Shown here piece by piece: positions 53,552-64,000 of a stretch of DNA of 64,000 bases. Below the pieces are notes generated by a model. That model made no database searches and was not told the origin of the DNA. It was given only the letters and a program-made list of their open reading frames with translations. The stretch spans positions 62,001-126,000 of the forward strand of contig QFQI01000006.1 of the NCBI GenBank assembly GCA_003243195.1, in the 5' to 3' direction. This stretch comes from Sphingomonas taxi. GTDB lineage: Bacteria; Pseudomonadota; Alphaproteobacteria; Sphingomonadales; Sphingomonadaceae. How positions within the stretch are numbered: the stretch's first letter is position 1; the number at the start of each line of letters is the position of its first letter. The translations under genes and the position numbers were made by a program.

Positions 53552-54307
53552 ATGCACCGCTTCATCCCCGCCGCCACCCTTGCCGCCGCGCTGTTCGCGG
53601 CCGGCATCGCCGTCGCTGCCGCCGCCCCGTCCGGCGAACGCCGCTTCGCCGTCCACCGTTTCGATGCGATCGACCTCGCCGGGCCGGACAACGTCCGCGT
53701 CGTGACGGGTAACACCGTCTCGGTCGTGGCCAGCGGCGATCCCGGGGCGCTCGCGATGCTGCGGATCGACGTGCGCGGCACGACGCTCCGGATCGGGCGG
53801 CAGCCGGGCCGCTCGCAGGATCGCGGCGCGCTCGTCACCGTGACCATGCCCGCGTTGCGCGCCGCGACGATCACCGGATCGGGCGACATGGAGGCCGCGG
53901 CCGGCCCGGTCGCCCGCTTCGCCGGTCGCGTCGACGGCTCGGGAACGCTGCGCCTGCGCGACCTGCGCACCGGCGAGGCGCGGATCGACATCGCCGGATC
54001 GGGTGACGTGATGCTGGACGGCGTGGTGAGGGGGCCGCTCGCGATCGCGCTGCCCGGCGCCGGCGACCTGATCGCGACCGGCAAGGCGGGCAGCGTCGCC
54101 ATCCACCTGACCGGGACGGGCGATGTCGATACCGCCGGCCTGGCCACCCCGACGCTGGGCGTCGACCTGTCCGGCACCGGAAACGTGAAGGCGCGGGCGA
54201 GCGGAACGGCGCGGATCGCGGCCTCGGGCACCGGCGGCGTCATCGTCGCGGGGCATCCCCGCTGCACCGTGCGCCACAACGGTCTCTCCACCGTCCGCTG
54301 CGGCTGA
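53552..54307 (+). CDS. DUF2807 (putative auto-transporter adhesin head) exported protein
   Basis: A 251-residue secreted protein: signal peptide residues 1-24 (MHRFIPAATLAAALFAAG, cleavage after AAA) and then a right-handed beta-helix-like domain made of repeats such as ITGSGDMEAA, IAGSGDVMLDG, LTGTGDVDTAG and LSGTGNVKARA. This G-S/T-G-D/N pattern is characteristic of DUF2807. A single disulfide may form between C245-region cysteines (RCTVRHN and VRCG). Role unknown. It is located between the ATPase and permease of an efflux operon, which suggests it supports the pump or responds to the same envelope stress. Confidence 0.88.
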   Translation: MHRFIPAATLAAALFAAGIAVAAAAPSGERRFAVHRFDAIDLAGPDNVRVVTGNTVSVVASGDPGALAMLRIDVRGTTLRIGRQPGRSQDRGALVTVTMPALRAATITGSGDMEAAAGPVARFAGRVDGSGTLRLRDLRTGEARIDIAGSGDVMLDGVVRGPLAIALPGAGDLIATGKAGSVAIHLTGTGDVDTAGLATPTLGVDLSGTGNVKARASGTARIAASGTGGVIVAGHPRCTVRHNGLSTVRCG

Positions 54308-54330
54308 CCGCATCCACAAGGGACAAGGCC

Positions 54331-56745
54331 ATGAACCGCTTCGCGCTTCTGTCGCTCTATCGCTCGCTGACCCGCCACCGGCTCTACGCGGCGCTCAATA
54401 TCGGAGGGCTGGCGGTGGGCATCGCCGTCTTCCTCGTCCTCGGCCTCTATGTGCGGTTCGAGACGAGCTACGAGAAGTGGCTGCCCCGCCACGATGGCAT
54501 CTACCTGGCCCAGACCGAATGGAAGGGCATGGATAGCCCGTTTATGGGCGTCTACCCGAACACGATGGGCGGCCTGATCGAGGAGATGCGCCAGGACTTC
54601 CCCGGCGTGATCGGCACCCGGTTCGAGGGCGGCGAGAGATCGGGCAGCGTGATCCGCGGCGGCGTTGCGATGCAGGAGGATGTCGGGCGTGTCGATCCCG
54701 ACTTCTTCAAGGTGTTCGATCTGCCGATGGTCGAGGGGGACGGGCGGAGCGGCCTGACCAGCCCCGGCAACATCCTCATCAGCCGTTCGCTCGCGCGCAA
54801 GTATTTCGGTGAGACGAACCCGATCGGCCAGTCGCTGAACGTCGCCTGGGCCAAGCCCCAGCCTTATCGCATCGCCGGGGTCTTCGAGGATCTGCCCGCG
54901 AACAGCGACTTCAAATTCTCCATCCTGATGCGCATCCCGGCCACCGACAACCCCGACTACTGGCACCATTGGGGCAGCAGCAGCCTGTACACCTACCTGC
55001 GCTTCCCCGACGCCGCCGCGGCACGCGCGTTCGAGCAGAAGATGCCCGCCTTCGTCGACCGGCGCGCGTTCAAGGACCTCGGGGAGAATGCGTCGCGGAG
55101 CATGGGCATCCGCCTGCTGCCGATCGTCCGCCAGCATCTGGAGCCGTCGGGCCGTGAAAGCGCCAGCGCGAAGCTGACCGTGGTGACGCTGGGGCTGGTC
55201 GGCGTGCTGACGCTGCTGATCGCGATCCTGAACTACGTCAATCTCGCCACCGCCCGTGCCGGGCTGCGTGCCCGCGAGGTGGCGATGCGCAAGGTGCTGG
55301 GCGCGGACCGGCGCGCGCTGGTCGGGCAATTTCTGGGAGAGGCGGTGCTGACCGTCGCGCTTGCCGCGCTCGCCGGGCTGATCCTGGCGGAACTGGCGCT
55401 GCCGGGCGTCAACGCGGCAGGCGATCTGTCGCTGACCATCCCCTATGCGGTGGTCGTGCCGGCGCTCGCCATCCTGACGCTGGTCGTGGGGGCGGTCGCC
55501 GGCTTCTATCCCGCAGTGCTGCTGTCGCGCTTTCCGGCCGCCTCGGTGCTCGCCTCGGCGCGGGCGCCGGGTGGCGGGCGGGCCGGCACGCGCACGCGCG
55601 AGGCGCTGGTGATGATCCAGTTCGGGCTCGCCATCGCCTTCATGATCGGCACCATGGTGATGGTCATGCAGACGCGGCATCTGCGCACCGTCGATCTCGG
55701 CTTCCAGCGGCAGGGACTGATGGTGGTCCCGATCTTCGACGGTGGCCTCGACGAGAGCCAGCGGAGCAGCCTGGTGCAGGCATTCCGGGCGATCCCCGGC
55801 GTCACGGCGGTCGGGCTGGCCGACACGGCTCCGGGTGGTGCGGGCAACAACAATGCCGACAACGTGCCGCTGCCCGGACGGGAGGGGGCGGGGCCATCGC
55901 TACGCGCGATCCGCATCACGGCGGGCTTCTTCGACGTCTTCGCACCGCGCGTGCTGGCGGGGCGGCTGTTCGACCTCGCCCATCGCACCGACGACAGCAC
56001 CGATCGCACGGGCATGGCAAGGGCGATCGTCATAAACCGCCAGGCCGTGACCAAGCTCGGCTTCCGCACGCCCGCCGAGGCGATCGGCAAGACGGTCGGC
56101 GGCGACCGGCCGCGCACGATCATCGGCGTCATCGACGAACTACGGTTCTTCACCCCGCGCCTGCCGGTCGATCCGACCTATTACCTGTTCTACCGCGACC
56201 GGATCGACGAGGCGCCCGTCGCCTCGATCCGTTTCGCGGGCGATCCGCGTACGATGGCTGACCGCGTTCGGGCGATCTGGCGCCGGGTGGCGCCGCAGGT
56301 GCCGCTCAACCTCAGCACCGGCGACCAGGCGCTGGGCGCCTATTACAAGGCCGACGACCGTGCGGCGCGGCTCTTCACGATCGGCGCGGGGCTCGCGGTC
56401 CTGATCGGCTGCGTCGGCCTGTGGGGACTTGCCTCGTTCAACACCCAGCGGCGGGTGAAGGAGATCGGCATCCGCAAGACGCTGGGCGCCTCGTCGGCCG
56501 ATATCGTCCGGCTGCTCGTCGGTCAGTTCCTGCGCCCGGTGCTTGTCGCCAACCTGCTGGCATGGCCGCTGGCGTTCGTGGCGATGCGGGCGTGGCTGGC
56601 CGGGTTCGACGACCGCATCGCGCTGTCGCCGCTGTTCTTCGCCGGCGCGGGCCTCCTCGCCATCGCCATCGCGGTCCTGACCGTCCTGGGCCAGTCGCTG
56701 CGCGCCAGCCGCGCCGCGCCCGCGTGGGCGCTGCGCCATGAATAG
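54331..56745 (+). CDS. ABC transporter permease with two FtsX/MacB modules
   Basis: An 804-residue inner-membrane protein. The first helix (about 19-43, LNIGGLAVGIAVFLVLGLYV) leads into a MacB-like periplasmic domain (about 44-270). Three helices of the first FtsX module follow (about 285-405, with ATARAGLRAREVAMRKVLGA). A second periplasmic domain and a second FtsX module end at about 800 (VKEIGIRKTLGASSADI). The double-module form is common in predicted antimicrobial-peptide or macrolide exporters with separate ATPases. Its end overlaps tolC by 8 bp. Confidence 0.93.
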   Translation: MNRFALLSLYRSLTRHRLYAALNIGGLAVGIAVFLVLGLYVRFETSYEKWLPRHDGIYLAQTEWKGMDSPFMGVYPNTMGGLIEEMRQDFPGVIGTRFEGGERSGSVIRGGVAMQEDVGRVDPDFFKVFDLPMVEGDGRSGLTSPGNILISRSLARKYFGETNPIGQSLNVAWAKPQPYRIAGVFEDLPANSDFKFSILMRIPATDNPDYWHHWGSSSLYTYLRFPDAAAARAFEQKMPAFVDRRAFKDLGENASRSMGIRLLPIVRQHLEPSGRESASAKLTVVTLGLVGVLTLLIAILNYVNLATARAGLRAREVAMRKVLGADRRALVGQFLGEAVLTVALAALAGLILAELALPGVNAAGDLSLTIPYAVVVPALAILTLVVGAVAGFYPAVLLSRFPAASVLASARAPGGGRAGTRTREALVMIQFGLAIAFMIGTMVMVMQTRHLRTVDLGFQRQGLMVVPIFDGGLDESQRSSLVQAFRAIPGVTAVGLADTAPGGAGNNNADNVPLPGREGAGPSLRAIRITAGFFDVFAPRVLAGRLFDLAHRTDDSTDRTGMARAIVINRQAVTKLGFRTPAEAIGKTVGGDRPRTIIGVIDELRFFTPRLPVDPTYYLFYRDRIDEAPVASIRFAGDPRTMADRVRAIWRRVAPQVPLNLSTGDQALGAYYKADDRAARLFTIGAGLAVLIGCVGLWGLASFNTQRRVKEIGIRKTLGASSADIVRLLVGQFLRPVLVANLLAWPLAFVAMRAWLAGFDDRIALSPLFFAGAGLLAIAIAVLTVLGQSLRASRAAPAWALRHE

Positions 56746-57985
56746 CTGGATCGCTGCCCTGACGGCACTATGCCTCGCCACCCCCGCCGCCGCGGAAACC
56801 CTGCGCGACGCGATCGCGGCGGCCTATGCCACCAATCCGCAGCTCGCCGCCGCCCGCGCCCGCCAGGAGGCGCTGGCCGAAGCGGCCGAGCAGGCGCGTG
56901 CCCTCGCCCGTCCGGCGGTGTCGGCAGCCGCGGCCGCCGGGTACGACCGGCTGGGTCAAGGCCGCGCCGGTTCCGCCTCGGTCACCGCCGCGCTGCCGAT
57001 CTGGACCGGCGGCCGTGTCCGCTCCGCCGTGCGCGCCGCCGACGAAGACGTCGCGGCCGGGGCGGAGGGGCTGCGCGATGCCGAGGCCGCGATCCTCGAA
57101 ACCGTCGTCGTCGCTTATGCCGATCTCCTCTACAGTCAGCAGGCGGTCGAGGTCGCGCGTGTCGGTATCGAGCGGCTCGACGCGCAGGTCGCCGAGGCCC
57201 GCTCGCGCTTCACCCTCGGGCAGGCGACCCGTACCGACGTCGCGCAACTGGAGGCGCAGCGTGCGACCGTGGTCGCCAACCTCGCGGATGCCGAAGGGGC
57301 GCTGGCCACCGCCGGTGCCGCCTATCGCGCCGCGGTCGGCCGGGACGCCGGCGCACTCTCCGCGGAGATCGCCGCGCCCGGCGCGCTCCCGCCCGACCGC
57401 GATGCGGCGCGCCGCGCGGCGGAGGCGGGCAATCCGCTGCTCCTCCGGCAGCGCCGCATCGTTCAGGCGTCCGCCGCGCGGATCGAGCAGGCTCGCGCCG
57501 AACGCGCGCCCGCGCTCGACCTCGCCGGCGACTACGGCCGCGGCGCGCGGCTGGAGGGCGGCGACCTGCGCAGCTTCGACGCGTCGGCTTCGGTCGGTCT
57601 CGCGCTCCGCCTGCCGCTCCTGACCGGCGGCCTCATCCCGTCGCGCATCCGCCAGGCCGAGGCCACCAGCCGCGCCGAGCGCTTTCAGGCGGACGCCGCC
57701 GCGCGCGACGCGGTGCGGGCGGCCGACAGCGCCTGGGCGTCGCTGACCGCCGCGCAGGCACGGTTACGGGCGAACATCGCCGGGCTGGCCTCCGCCGACC
57801 TCGCGCTGAAGGGGGTTCGCGCCGAATATGGTTTCGGGCTGCGCTCGACGATCGACATCCTCGTCGCCGACCAGAGCTTTCGCGGCGCGCAGCTTGCGGT
57901 GGCCTCCGCGCGCGCCGACGTACTGGTCGCGCAGGCGGCGCTGCTGCGCGCGACCGGCCTGCTGGGGCCGAATGCATATGGATGA
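56738..57985 (+). CDS. TolC-family outer-membrane efflux protein
   Basis: The outer-membrane channel of the pump. The 415-residue protein has a signal peptide (residues 1-19, MNSWIAALTALCLATPAAA) and two repeated TolC modules rich in alanine, glutamine and arginine coiled-coil helices. The first covers about 20-210 (SAVTAALPIWTGGRVRSA-type barrel strand) and the second about 215-410 (VGLALRLPLLTGGLIPSRI). It overlaps the permease by 8 bp and closes the operon. The 286 bp up to tRNA-Arg hold nothing I can assign. Confidence 0.94.
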   Translation: MNSWIAALTALCLATPAAAETLRDAIAAAYATNPQLAAARARQEALAEAAEQARALARPAVSAAAAAGYDRLGQGRAGSASVTAALPIWTGGRVRSAVRAADEDVAAGAEGLRDAEAAILETVVVAYADLLYSQQAVEVARVGIERLDAQVAEARSRFTLGQATRTDVAQLEAQRATVVANLADAEGALATAGAAYRAAVGRDAGALSAEIAAPGALPPDRDAARRAAEAGNPLLLRQRRIVQASAARIEQARAERAPALDLAGDYGRGARLEGGDLRSFDASASVGLALRLPLLTGGLIPSRIRQAEATSRAERFQADAAARDAVRAADSAWASLTAAQARLRANIAGLASADLALKGVRAEYGFGLRSTIDILVADQSFRGAQLAVASARADVLVAQAALLRATGLLGPNAYG

Positions 57986-58271
57986 TCGCGGCCGCCCGAC
58001 CGCGCCGCCACATCCTATGGCGATGGCGGCGGCGTGCAGAAAGGCTGGGTGAGCGAGGCGTCGCCCGGGACGCGCAATGCGGGCTTTCACAACGGCTGCC
58101 GCACCCATGTCGCAGGGCACCGGCACAGGACGGGCAAGAAGAAGCGCCGGATCACACCGGAGAAGGTGACATGTGCCGCCCAACGCGGGCGCAGGCCTGT
58201 CGCGTCCGCGCGAACGCGCCGCCGCGGGGTGCAAGCCGTGGGGCGACGCGCTTCGTACTTTCATGAGTGAT

Positions 58272-58348
<77 letters not shown>

Positions 58349-58408
58349 CGGTGACGCTCGCCTAGCAGGGGATGGCGGCGCGCGCTACCCGGTTTCGATG
58401 CGTAATCG

Positions 58409-58777
58409 TCATCGCGCCAGCGTTACCGGCTGGAACGGCGCCAGCCCGCAGCTCGCGCCGCGCGCCGGGCCGCTCTGATAGAGGACAGTGATGATGTCCT
58501 GCGCGCAAAGCTGGCCGATCGACGTCGCGTAGGCGAAGCGCCGCTCCGTGCCCAGCCCGGGACAGGCCTGGGGCAAGGTGACGCGGTAGGCGCGGCGGCC
58601 GGCGGCGCGGAAGTCGATCACGCGGTCGCTGCGGACCAGGCTTTCGCGGATCGACGACAGCGGGATGCAGGTGCGCGGCGCGCCGGCCGGGGTGGCCGCC
58701 GGGACCGGCGGACGCTCGCGCGCCGGGGCGGCGGTCGCCGCGACGAGCAGGGCGGGGATCAGCAGCAAGGGGCGCAT
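58409..58777 (-). CDS. DUF6491-like small exported protein
   Basis: A 122-residue protein with a signal peptide (residues 1-19, MRPLLLIPALLVAATAAPA). The mature part carries the pattern TCIPLSSIRESLVRSDRVIDF, then PQACPGLG, LCAQDIITVL and GASCGLAPFQPV; four cysteines suggest disulfides. This matches, from memory, the DUF6491 family of sphingomonads and xanthomonads. Function unknown. It begins 2 bp after the nth stop on the same strand, so it is probably co-transcribed with nth and dapB. Confidence 0.75.
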   Translation of the reverse strand: MRPLLLIPALLVAATAAPARERPPVPAATPAGAPRTCIPLSSIRESLVRSDRVIDFRAAGRRAYRVTLPQACPGLGTERRFAYATSIGQLCAQDIITVLYQSGPARGASCGLAPFQPVTLAR

Positions 58778-58779
58778 GG

Positions 58780-59460
58780 TCACTCCGTGGGCGCCGCCAG
58801 CGTCGGGCGCGGGATGCGGACCGGGGGCGGCGGCGTCTTGGGCTTGAACGCACACAGGTCGATCACGATGCAGCGCCAGCATTCGGGTTTGCGGGCCTTG
58901 CAGACGTAGCGGCCGTGCAGGATCAGCCAGTGATGCGCATGGACGCGGAACGGGGCGGGGGTGACCGCGTCCAGCCGCTTTTCGACCGCGAGCACCGTCT
59001 TGCCCGTCGCCAGACCGGTGCGGTTGCCGACGCGGAAGATGTGCGTGTCGACCGCGAAGGTCTCCGCGCCGAACGCCACGTTCATCACCACATTGGCGGT
59101 CTTGCGGCCCACGCCGGGCAGCTTTTCGAGCGCGTCGCGGTTCGCCGGCACGCGCCCGCCATGATCGGCGAGCAGCGCTTCGGACAGCGCGATGACGTTC
59201 TTCGCCTTGGTGTTGAACAACCCGATGGTGCGGATGTGGCGCTTCAGTCCGTCGAGCCCCAGCGCGACCATCTTCCCGGGCGTGTCGACCTCGGCGAACA
59301 GCGCGCGCGTCGCCTTGTTGACGCCGGCGTCGGTGGCCTGCGCGGAGAGCACCACCGCCACCAGCAGGGTATAATCGTTGACCGATTCGAGTTCGGTTTC
59401 GGGATGCGGATTCGCCGCCGCGAGCCGGTGGTAGAATTCGGCCACATCGGCCTTCTTCAA
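58780..59460 (-). CDS. nth: Endonuclease III (DNA glycosylase/AP lyase)
   Basis: Removes oxidised pyrimidines and nicks abasic sites. The 226-residue protein starts at TTG 59460, overlapping the dapB stop (TTGA), with CGGAGG upstream. The helix-hairpin-helix LEKLPGVGRKTANVV includes the catalytic lysine, followed by the catalytic aspartate in FAVDTHIFRV. The [4Fe-4S] loop has exact spacing C-x6-C-x2-C-x5-C (CKARKPECWRCIVIDLC). A proline-rich tail extends past the cluster. The in-frame GTG five codons later is an alternative start. Confidence 0.95.
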   Translation of the reverse strand: MKKADVAEFYHRLAAANPHPETELESVNDYTLLVAVVLSAQATDAGVNKATRALFAEVDTPGKMVALGLDGLKRHIRTIGLFNTKAKNVIALSEALLADHGGRVPANRDALEKLPGVGRKTANVVMNVAFGAETFAVDTHIFRVGNRTGLATGKTVLAVEKRLDAVTPAPFRVHAHHWLILHGRYVCKARKPECWRCIVIDLCAFKPKTPPPPVRIPRPTLAAPTE

Positions 59461-60185
59461 AGCCCCAGCACCTCCGCCATGTCGTAGCGCCCCGGCGCGC
59501 GACCGGCCAGCCACAGCGCCGCCTTCACCGCGCCGCGCGCGAAGATCGTGCGGTCCTCGCCGCGATGGCCGATCTCGATCCGTTCGCCCTCGCCCGCGAA
59601 GACCACCATATGGTCGCCGACCACCGATCCGCCGCGCAGGCTGGCGAAGCCGATCGTGCCCTCGCTGCGCGCGCCGACCAGCCCGGCGCGGCTGTCGACG
59701 CGCACCTCGGCCAGCCGCGTACCGCGCCCGGCGGCGGCAGCTTCGCCGAGCAGCAGCGCGGTGCCCGACGGCGCGTCCACCTTGTGGCGATGGTGCATTT
59801 CCACCACCTCGATATCCCAGTCGGCGCCCAGTCGCGCCGCCGCCTCGCGCACCAGGATGTTCAGCAGCGTGACGCCCAGCGAGGTGTTGCCGGTCTGTAG
59901 CACGGGGATGAGGTCGGCGGCCTGTTCGATCAGCGCGTGATGGGTCGCGAGCAGCCCGGTGGTGCCGATCACGATCGGGGTGCGCGCCGCAACCGCCGCG
60001 GCGAGATGCGATTCCAGCGCCGCGGGGGTCGAGAAGTCGACCAGCACGTCGGCCGCCTGCGCCAGCGGCAGCGGATCGCTGCCGGCATCCGCGCCCCCCG
60101 CGATCGTGGCGCCTTCCGCGCCGGCGATGGTGGCGATGGCGCGCCCCATGCGGCCGTTGCTGCCGTAAATGCCGATGCTGGTCAT
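59457..60185 (-). CDS. dapB: 4-hydroxy-tetrahydrodipicolinate reductase
   Basis: The second committed enzyme of lysine and diaminopimelate synthesis. The 242-residue protein has the dinucleotide motif GIYGSNGRMGRAI (residues 5-17), the VDFSTP strand, VIGTTGL, and the catalytic signature EVVEMHHRHKVDAPSGTA with the active-site histidines and lysine. The C-terminal ALWLAGRAPGRYDMAEVLGL is typical. It supplies precursor to peptidoglycan. Its stop overlaps the nth start. Confidence 0.97.
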   Translation of the reverse strand: MTSIGIYGSNGRMGRAIATIAGAEGATIAGGADAGSDPLPLAQAADVLVDFSTPAALESHLAAAVAARTPIVIGTTGLLATHHALIEQAADLIPVLQTGNTSLGVTLLNILVREAAARLGADWDIEVVEMHHRHKVDAPSGTALLLGEAAAAGRGTRLAEVRVDSRAGLVGARSEGTIGFASLRGGSVVGDHMVVFAGEGERIEIGHRGEDRTIFARGAVKAALWLAGRAPGRYDMAEVLGL

Positions 60186-60311
60186 TGCGGATCCTTAGCG
60201 GGGATGATGCGGATGGTCCTCCCTTTGGCATGAAAGGCCGGGGCGGCACAGGAGATCGTTGGCCGACCCGCCGCACCCCGCCGCGGCCGGTCGCGTGACG
60301 AATTGCGCATC

Positions 60312-61994
60312 CTACAGCGCCAGGTCGGGACTGCGATCCACCTTCACGCGCGTCGCGGCCGGGCGCGGCGTCGTGGCGACGTGCACCGCCGGGGACGGCA
60401 CCGCGAGGTTCAGCGTTTCCGCGGTCTCCGCCCATTCGCGCGCCAGCAGGTCCGGATGGTCGTTCAGCGCCACGCCGTAGCTGGGCACGATCGTCCTGAT
60501 CCGTTCCTGCCATCCCGGCGTCGCCAGCCGGTCGGCGAACACCTTCTTCAGCAGGTTGAGCATGATCGACGGCGCGGTGGACGCGCCCGGCGACGCGCCA
60601 AGCAGCGCGGCGATCGAGCCGTCCTTCGATGCGACGATCTCGGTGCCCAGCTTCAGCACGCCGCCCTTTTCGGGATCGCGCTTGATGATCTGCACGCGCT
60701 GCCCGGCCTGCCACAGCCGCCAGTCGCCGTCCTTCGCGCCCGGCAGATACTCGCGCAGCGCGTCCATCCGGTCCTCGTCGCTCATGATGAGCTGCCCGGC
60801 GAGATACTCGACCAGATCGAAATCGTCCCAGCCGACCGCCAGCATCGGGCGGAAATTGTCGAGCGTGACCGAGGCGGGCAGGTCGAAGAAGCTGCCCTGT
60901 TTCAAAAACTTGGTGGAAAAGGTCGCGAACGGGCCGAACAGCAGCACCTGGCGGCCGTCCAGATAGCGCGTGTCGAGATGCGGCACCGACATCGGCGGCG
61001 ATCCGGTCGCCGCCTTGCCATAGACCTTGGCGAGATGGCGATGCGCGATCTGCGGCTTGTCGGTGACCAGGAACGACCCGCCGACCGGAAAGCCGGCATA
61101 ATCGTCCGCCTCGGGGATGCCCGATTTCTGCAGGATCGGCAGCGCACCGCCGCCGGCGCCCGCGAAGACGAAGCGCGCGGTGATGATCTGCTCGCCATCG
61201 TCCTTCATGCCCCTGGCCGTCACGCGCCACGTGCCGTCGGCGTTGCGTTCCAGCGCGCGCACCTCGTGCCCGGTGGTCAGCGTGAAGTTCGGCTGCTTCG
61301 TCAGCGTCGCGATATACTGGCGCGTCACCTCGCCCCAGTCGCAGTCGGTGCCGAGCGGCGAGCGGGTGGCGGCGAGCTTCTGCCCGCCCGCGCGCCCTTC
61401 CATCATCAGCGGCACCCAGCCGGCGATCCTGGCGGGGTCGTCGGTGAACTCCATGCCCGAAAACAGCGGGCTGGCGCCCAATGCGTCGTAGCGCTTCCGG
61501 AGATAGGCGACATTCTCGTCACCCCACACCAGGTTCATGTGCGGGGTGGAGTTGATGAAGGTGCGCGGGTTGCCCAGCGTGCCGGCCTTCACCTGCGAGG
61601 CAAGGAACTGGCGCGTGACCTGGAACTGCTCGTTGATCTCGATCGCCTTGGCGATCTCCACGCGGCCGTCGGCGATGTTCACCGGCGTGTAGTTGAGCTC
61701 GCACAACGCGGAATGGCCGGTGCCGGCGTTGTTCCAGCCGTTGGAGCTTTCGTCCGCGACATTGTCCAGCCGTTCGACCAGCTCGATCGTCCAGCCCGGT
61801 TCGAGCTGGCGCAGCAGCACGCCCAGCGTGGCGCTCATGATCCCGCCGCCGATCAGCAGCACGTCGACCTTGCGCTCGGTCGCCGCCGCGCGCGCGGACG
61901 GCGCCATCGCGGCGGTGCCCGCGGCAAGCGCGCCGCCCAGCAGGTTGCGGCGGGTGACGCCGGGAAGGGGGGTGTGGTTCGATTCGGGCTGCAT
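60312..61994 (-). CDS. mqo: Malate:quinone oxidoreductase with twin-arginine leader
   Basis: Oxidises malate to oxaloacetate, passing electrons to the quinone pool. The 560-residue FAD protein has [20 protein letters not shown] as dinucleotide motif, [20 protein letters not shown] and [19 protein letters not shown], all typical of Mqo. The N-terminus carries a twin-arginine leader: TRRNLLGG followed by a hydrophobic alanine-rich stretch ending SARA. Classical Mqo is a cytoplasmic peripheral membrane protein, so Tat export would put it in the periplasm. ATG 61994 has GGAAAG upstream. The fumarase at 6461 makes its substrate. Confidence 0.94.
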   Translation of the reverse strand: MQPESNHTPLPGVTRRNLLGGALAAGTAAMAPSARAAATERKVDVLLIGGGIMSATLGVLLRQLEPGWTIELVERLDNVADESSNGWNNAGTGHSALCELNYTPVNIADGRVEIAKAIEINEQFQVTRQFLASQVKAGTLGNPRTFINSTPHMNLVWGDENVAYLRKRYDALGASPLFSGMEFTDDPARIAGWVPLMMEGRAGGQKLAATRSPLGTDCDWGEVTRQYIATLTKQPNFTLTTGHEVRALERNADGTWRVTARGMKDDGEQIITARFVFAGAGGGALPILQKSGIPEADDYAGFPVGGSFLVTDKPQIAHRHLAKVYGKAATGSPPMSVPHLDTRYLDGRQVLLFGPFATFSTKFLKQGSFFDLPASVTLDNFRPMLAVGWDDFDLVEYLAGQLIMSDEDRMDALREYLPGAKDGDWRLWQAGQRVQIIKRDPEKGGVLKLGTEIVASKDGSIAALLGASPGASTAPSIMLNLLKKVFADRLATPGWQERIRTIVPSYGVALNDHPDLLAREWAETAETLNLAVPSPAVHVATTPRPAATRVKVDRSPDLAL

Positions 61995-62206
61995 CGCGAG
62001 CTTTCCGCTATGGCAACGCACCGCCGTCCCTGCAGCGTGACGACGACGCGTGGCCGGATGGTCGTTCGGATCGCGAGATGCGGCCATGCGCCGCGTGCGA
62101 TCCGGCTGAAATCCTCGCCCGTTCTCGATCGTTCGCAGGCCAGATGGCACCGCGCGCGGCGTGGCGCAAGCCGGAGCCTCCTTCCCGGCGCCCGCCGGCC
62201 GGCTGC

Positions 62207-62240
62207 GCCGTCATCGCGTCGCTGCGCTCGCGATGACGGC
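62207..62240. repeat. REP-like palindrome downstream of clpB
   Basis: GCCGTCATCGCG, ten-base loop, CGCGATGACGGC: perfect 12-bp arms, 22 bp downstream of the clpB stop. It may terminate clpB transcription or be a dispersed palindromic repeat. The remaining 268-bp gap to mqo has no gene. Confidence 0.55.
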
Positions 62241-62262
62241 GGCATGCTCCTCCCGTGCGGCG

Positions 62263-64000
<1,738 letters not shown>

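Noticed and set aside
58034..58270. A 78-codon + strand frame between tolC and tRNA-Arg.
   Set aside because: No ribosome-binding site, arginine-heavy shadow-like composition and no recognisable domain.
58780..61230. A continuous minus-strand frame that seems to fuse nth to about 590 upstream residues.
   Set aside because: The upstream part is out of phase with dapB and mqo, both complete. The nth family start and a ribosome-binding site lie at 59460.

Overview
The window looks like part of the chromosome of a sphingomonad (order Sphingomonadales, Sphingomonas-like). The evidence is very high G+C in third codon positions, a CcrM-type GANTC methyltransferase, proteins ending in the PEPATW-type sorting tail common in this group, a TonB-dependent receptor, a ribonucleotide reductase large subunit without an ATP cone, and an mreBCD-mrdA-rodA operon. 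Most genes are housekeeping. No integrase, transposase, phage gene or CRISPR array was seen.

Layout. 1-4.2 kb: a glycerophosphodiester phosphodiesterase (cut by the window start) behind a TonB-dependent receptor, with five 11-bp-phased Pho-box-like repeats upstream, then YaiI. 4.2-8 kb: nrdA and class I fumarase, divergent. 8-8.6 kb: no conventional gene, but on the minus strand an 18-codon frame with an extreme Shine-Dalgarno, a palindrome and a UUCG hairpin. 8.6-16.9 kb: lipoprotein, PRC-barrel protein, an amber-interrupted small gene, a TonB-like protein, uvrB, a small protein behind a Fur-like box, fpr, a ROK kinase with a MarR regulator, and an alpha/beta hydrolase.

17-21 kb: acyl carrier protein, AMP-forming ligase and PLP decarboxylase of the exosortase-A-associated kind, running into a PEP-CTERM protein gene. 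21-26 kb: DUF1272, thiD, rnhB, ccrM (leader with eight GANTC sites), folP, bestrophin. 26-33.3 kb: SDR, an NtrC-type regulator with an altered sigma-54 loop, and the cytochrome oxidase subunit IV / transhydrogenase (pnt) cluster with two inserted small genes. 33.3-38.6 kb: a second PEP-CTERM protein, tRNA-Val, DUF6456, DUF2147, an AlkA-like glycosylase, ferredoxin, rlmB, tRNA-Tyr and tRNA-Lys.

38.7-46.3 kb: the cell-shape operon mreB-mreC-mreD-mrdA-rodA (minus strand) diverging from mutL. 46.3-49 kb: a LysR regulator diverging from a LigB-type dioxygenase and a QorB-like reductase. 49-58 kb: a two-component system with a degenerate AAA+ response regulator, diverging from a tripartite efflux operon (membrane fusion protein, ATPase, DUF2807 protein, FtsX/MacB permease, TolC). 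Two tandem inverted repeats lie in the shared control region. 58.2-64 kb: tRNA-Arg, a DUF6491 protein, nth, dapB, a malate:quinone oxidoreductase with a twin-arginine leader, and the C-terminal part of clpB, cut by the window end.

Most unusual: the GANTC cluster before ccrM; the phased Pho-like array; a three-copy structured intergenic element (21.0, 33.3, 34.3 kb); the minus-strand small-frame/hairpin unit at 8.3-8.6 kb; the exosortase-associated trio without an exosortase in view; and the degenerate regulator with its tandem operators. All family assignments are from reading the sequence; no database search was run.
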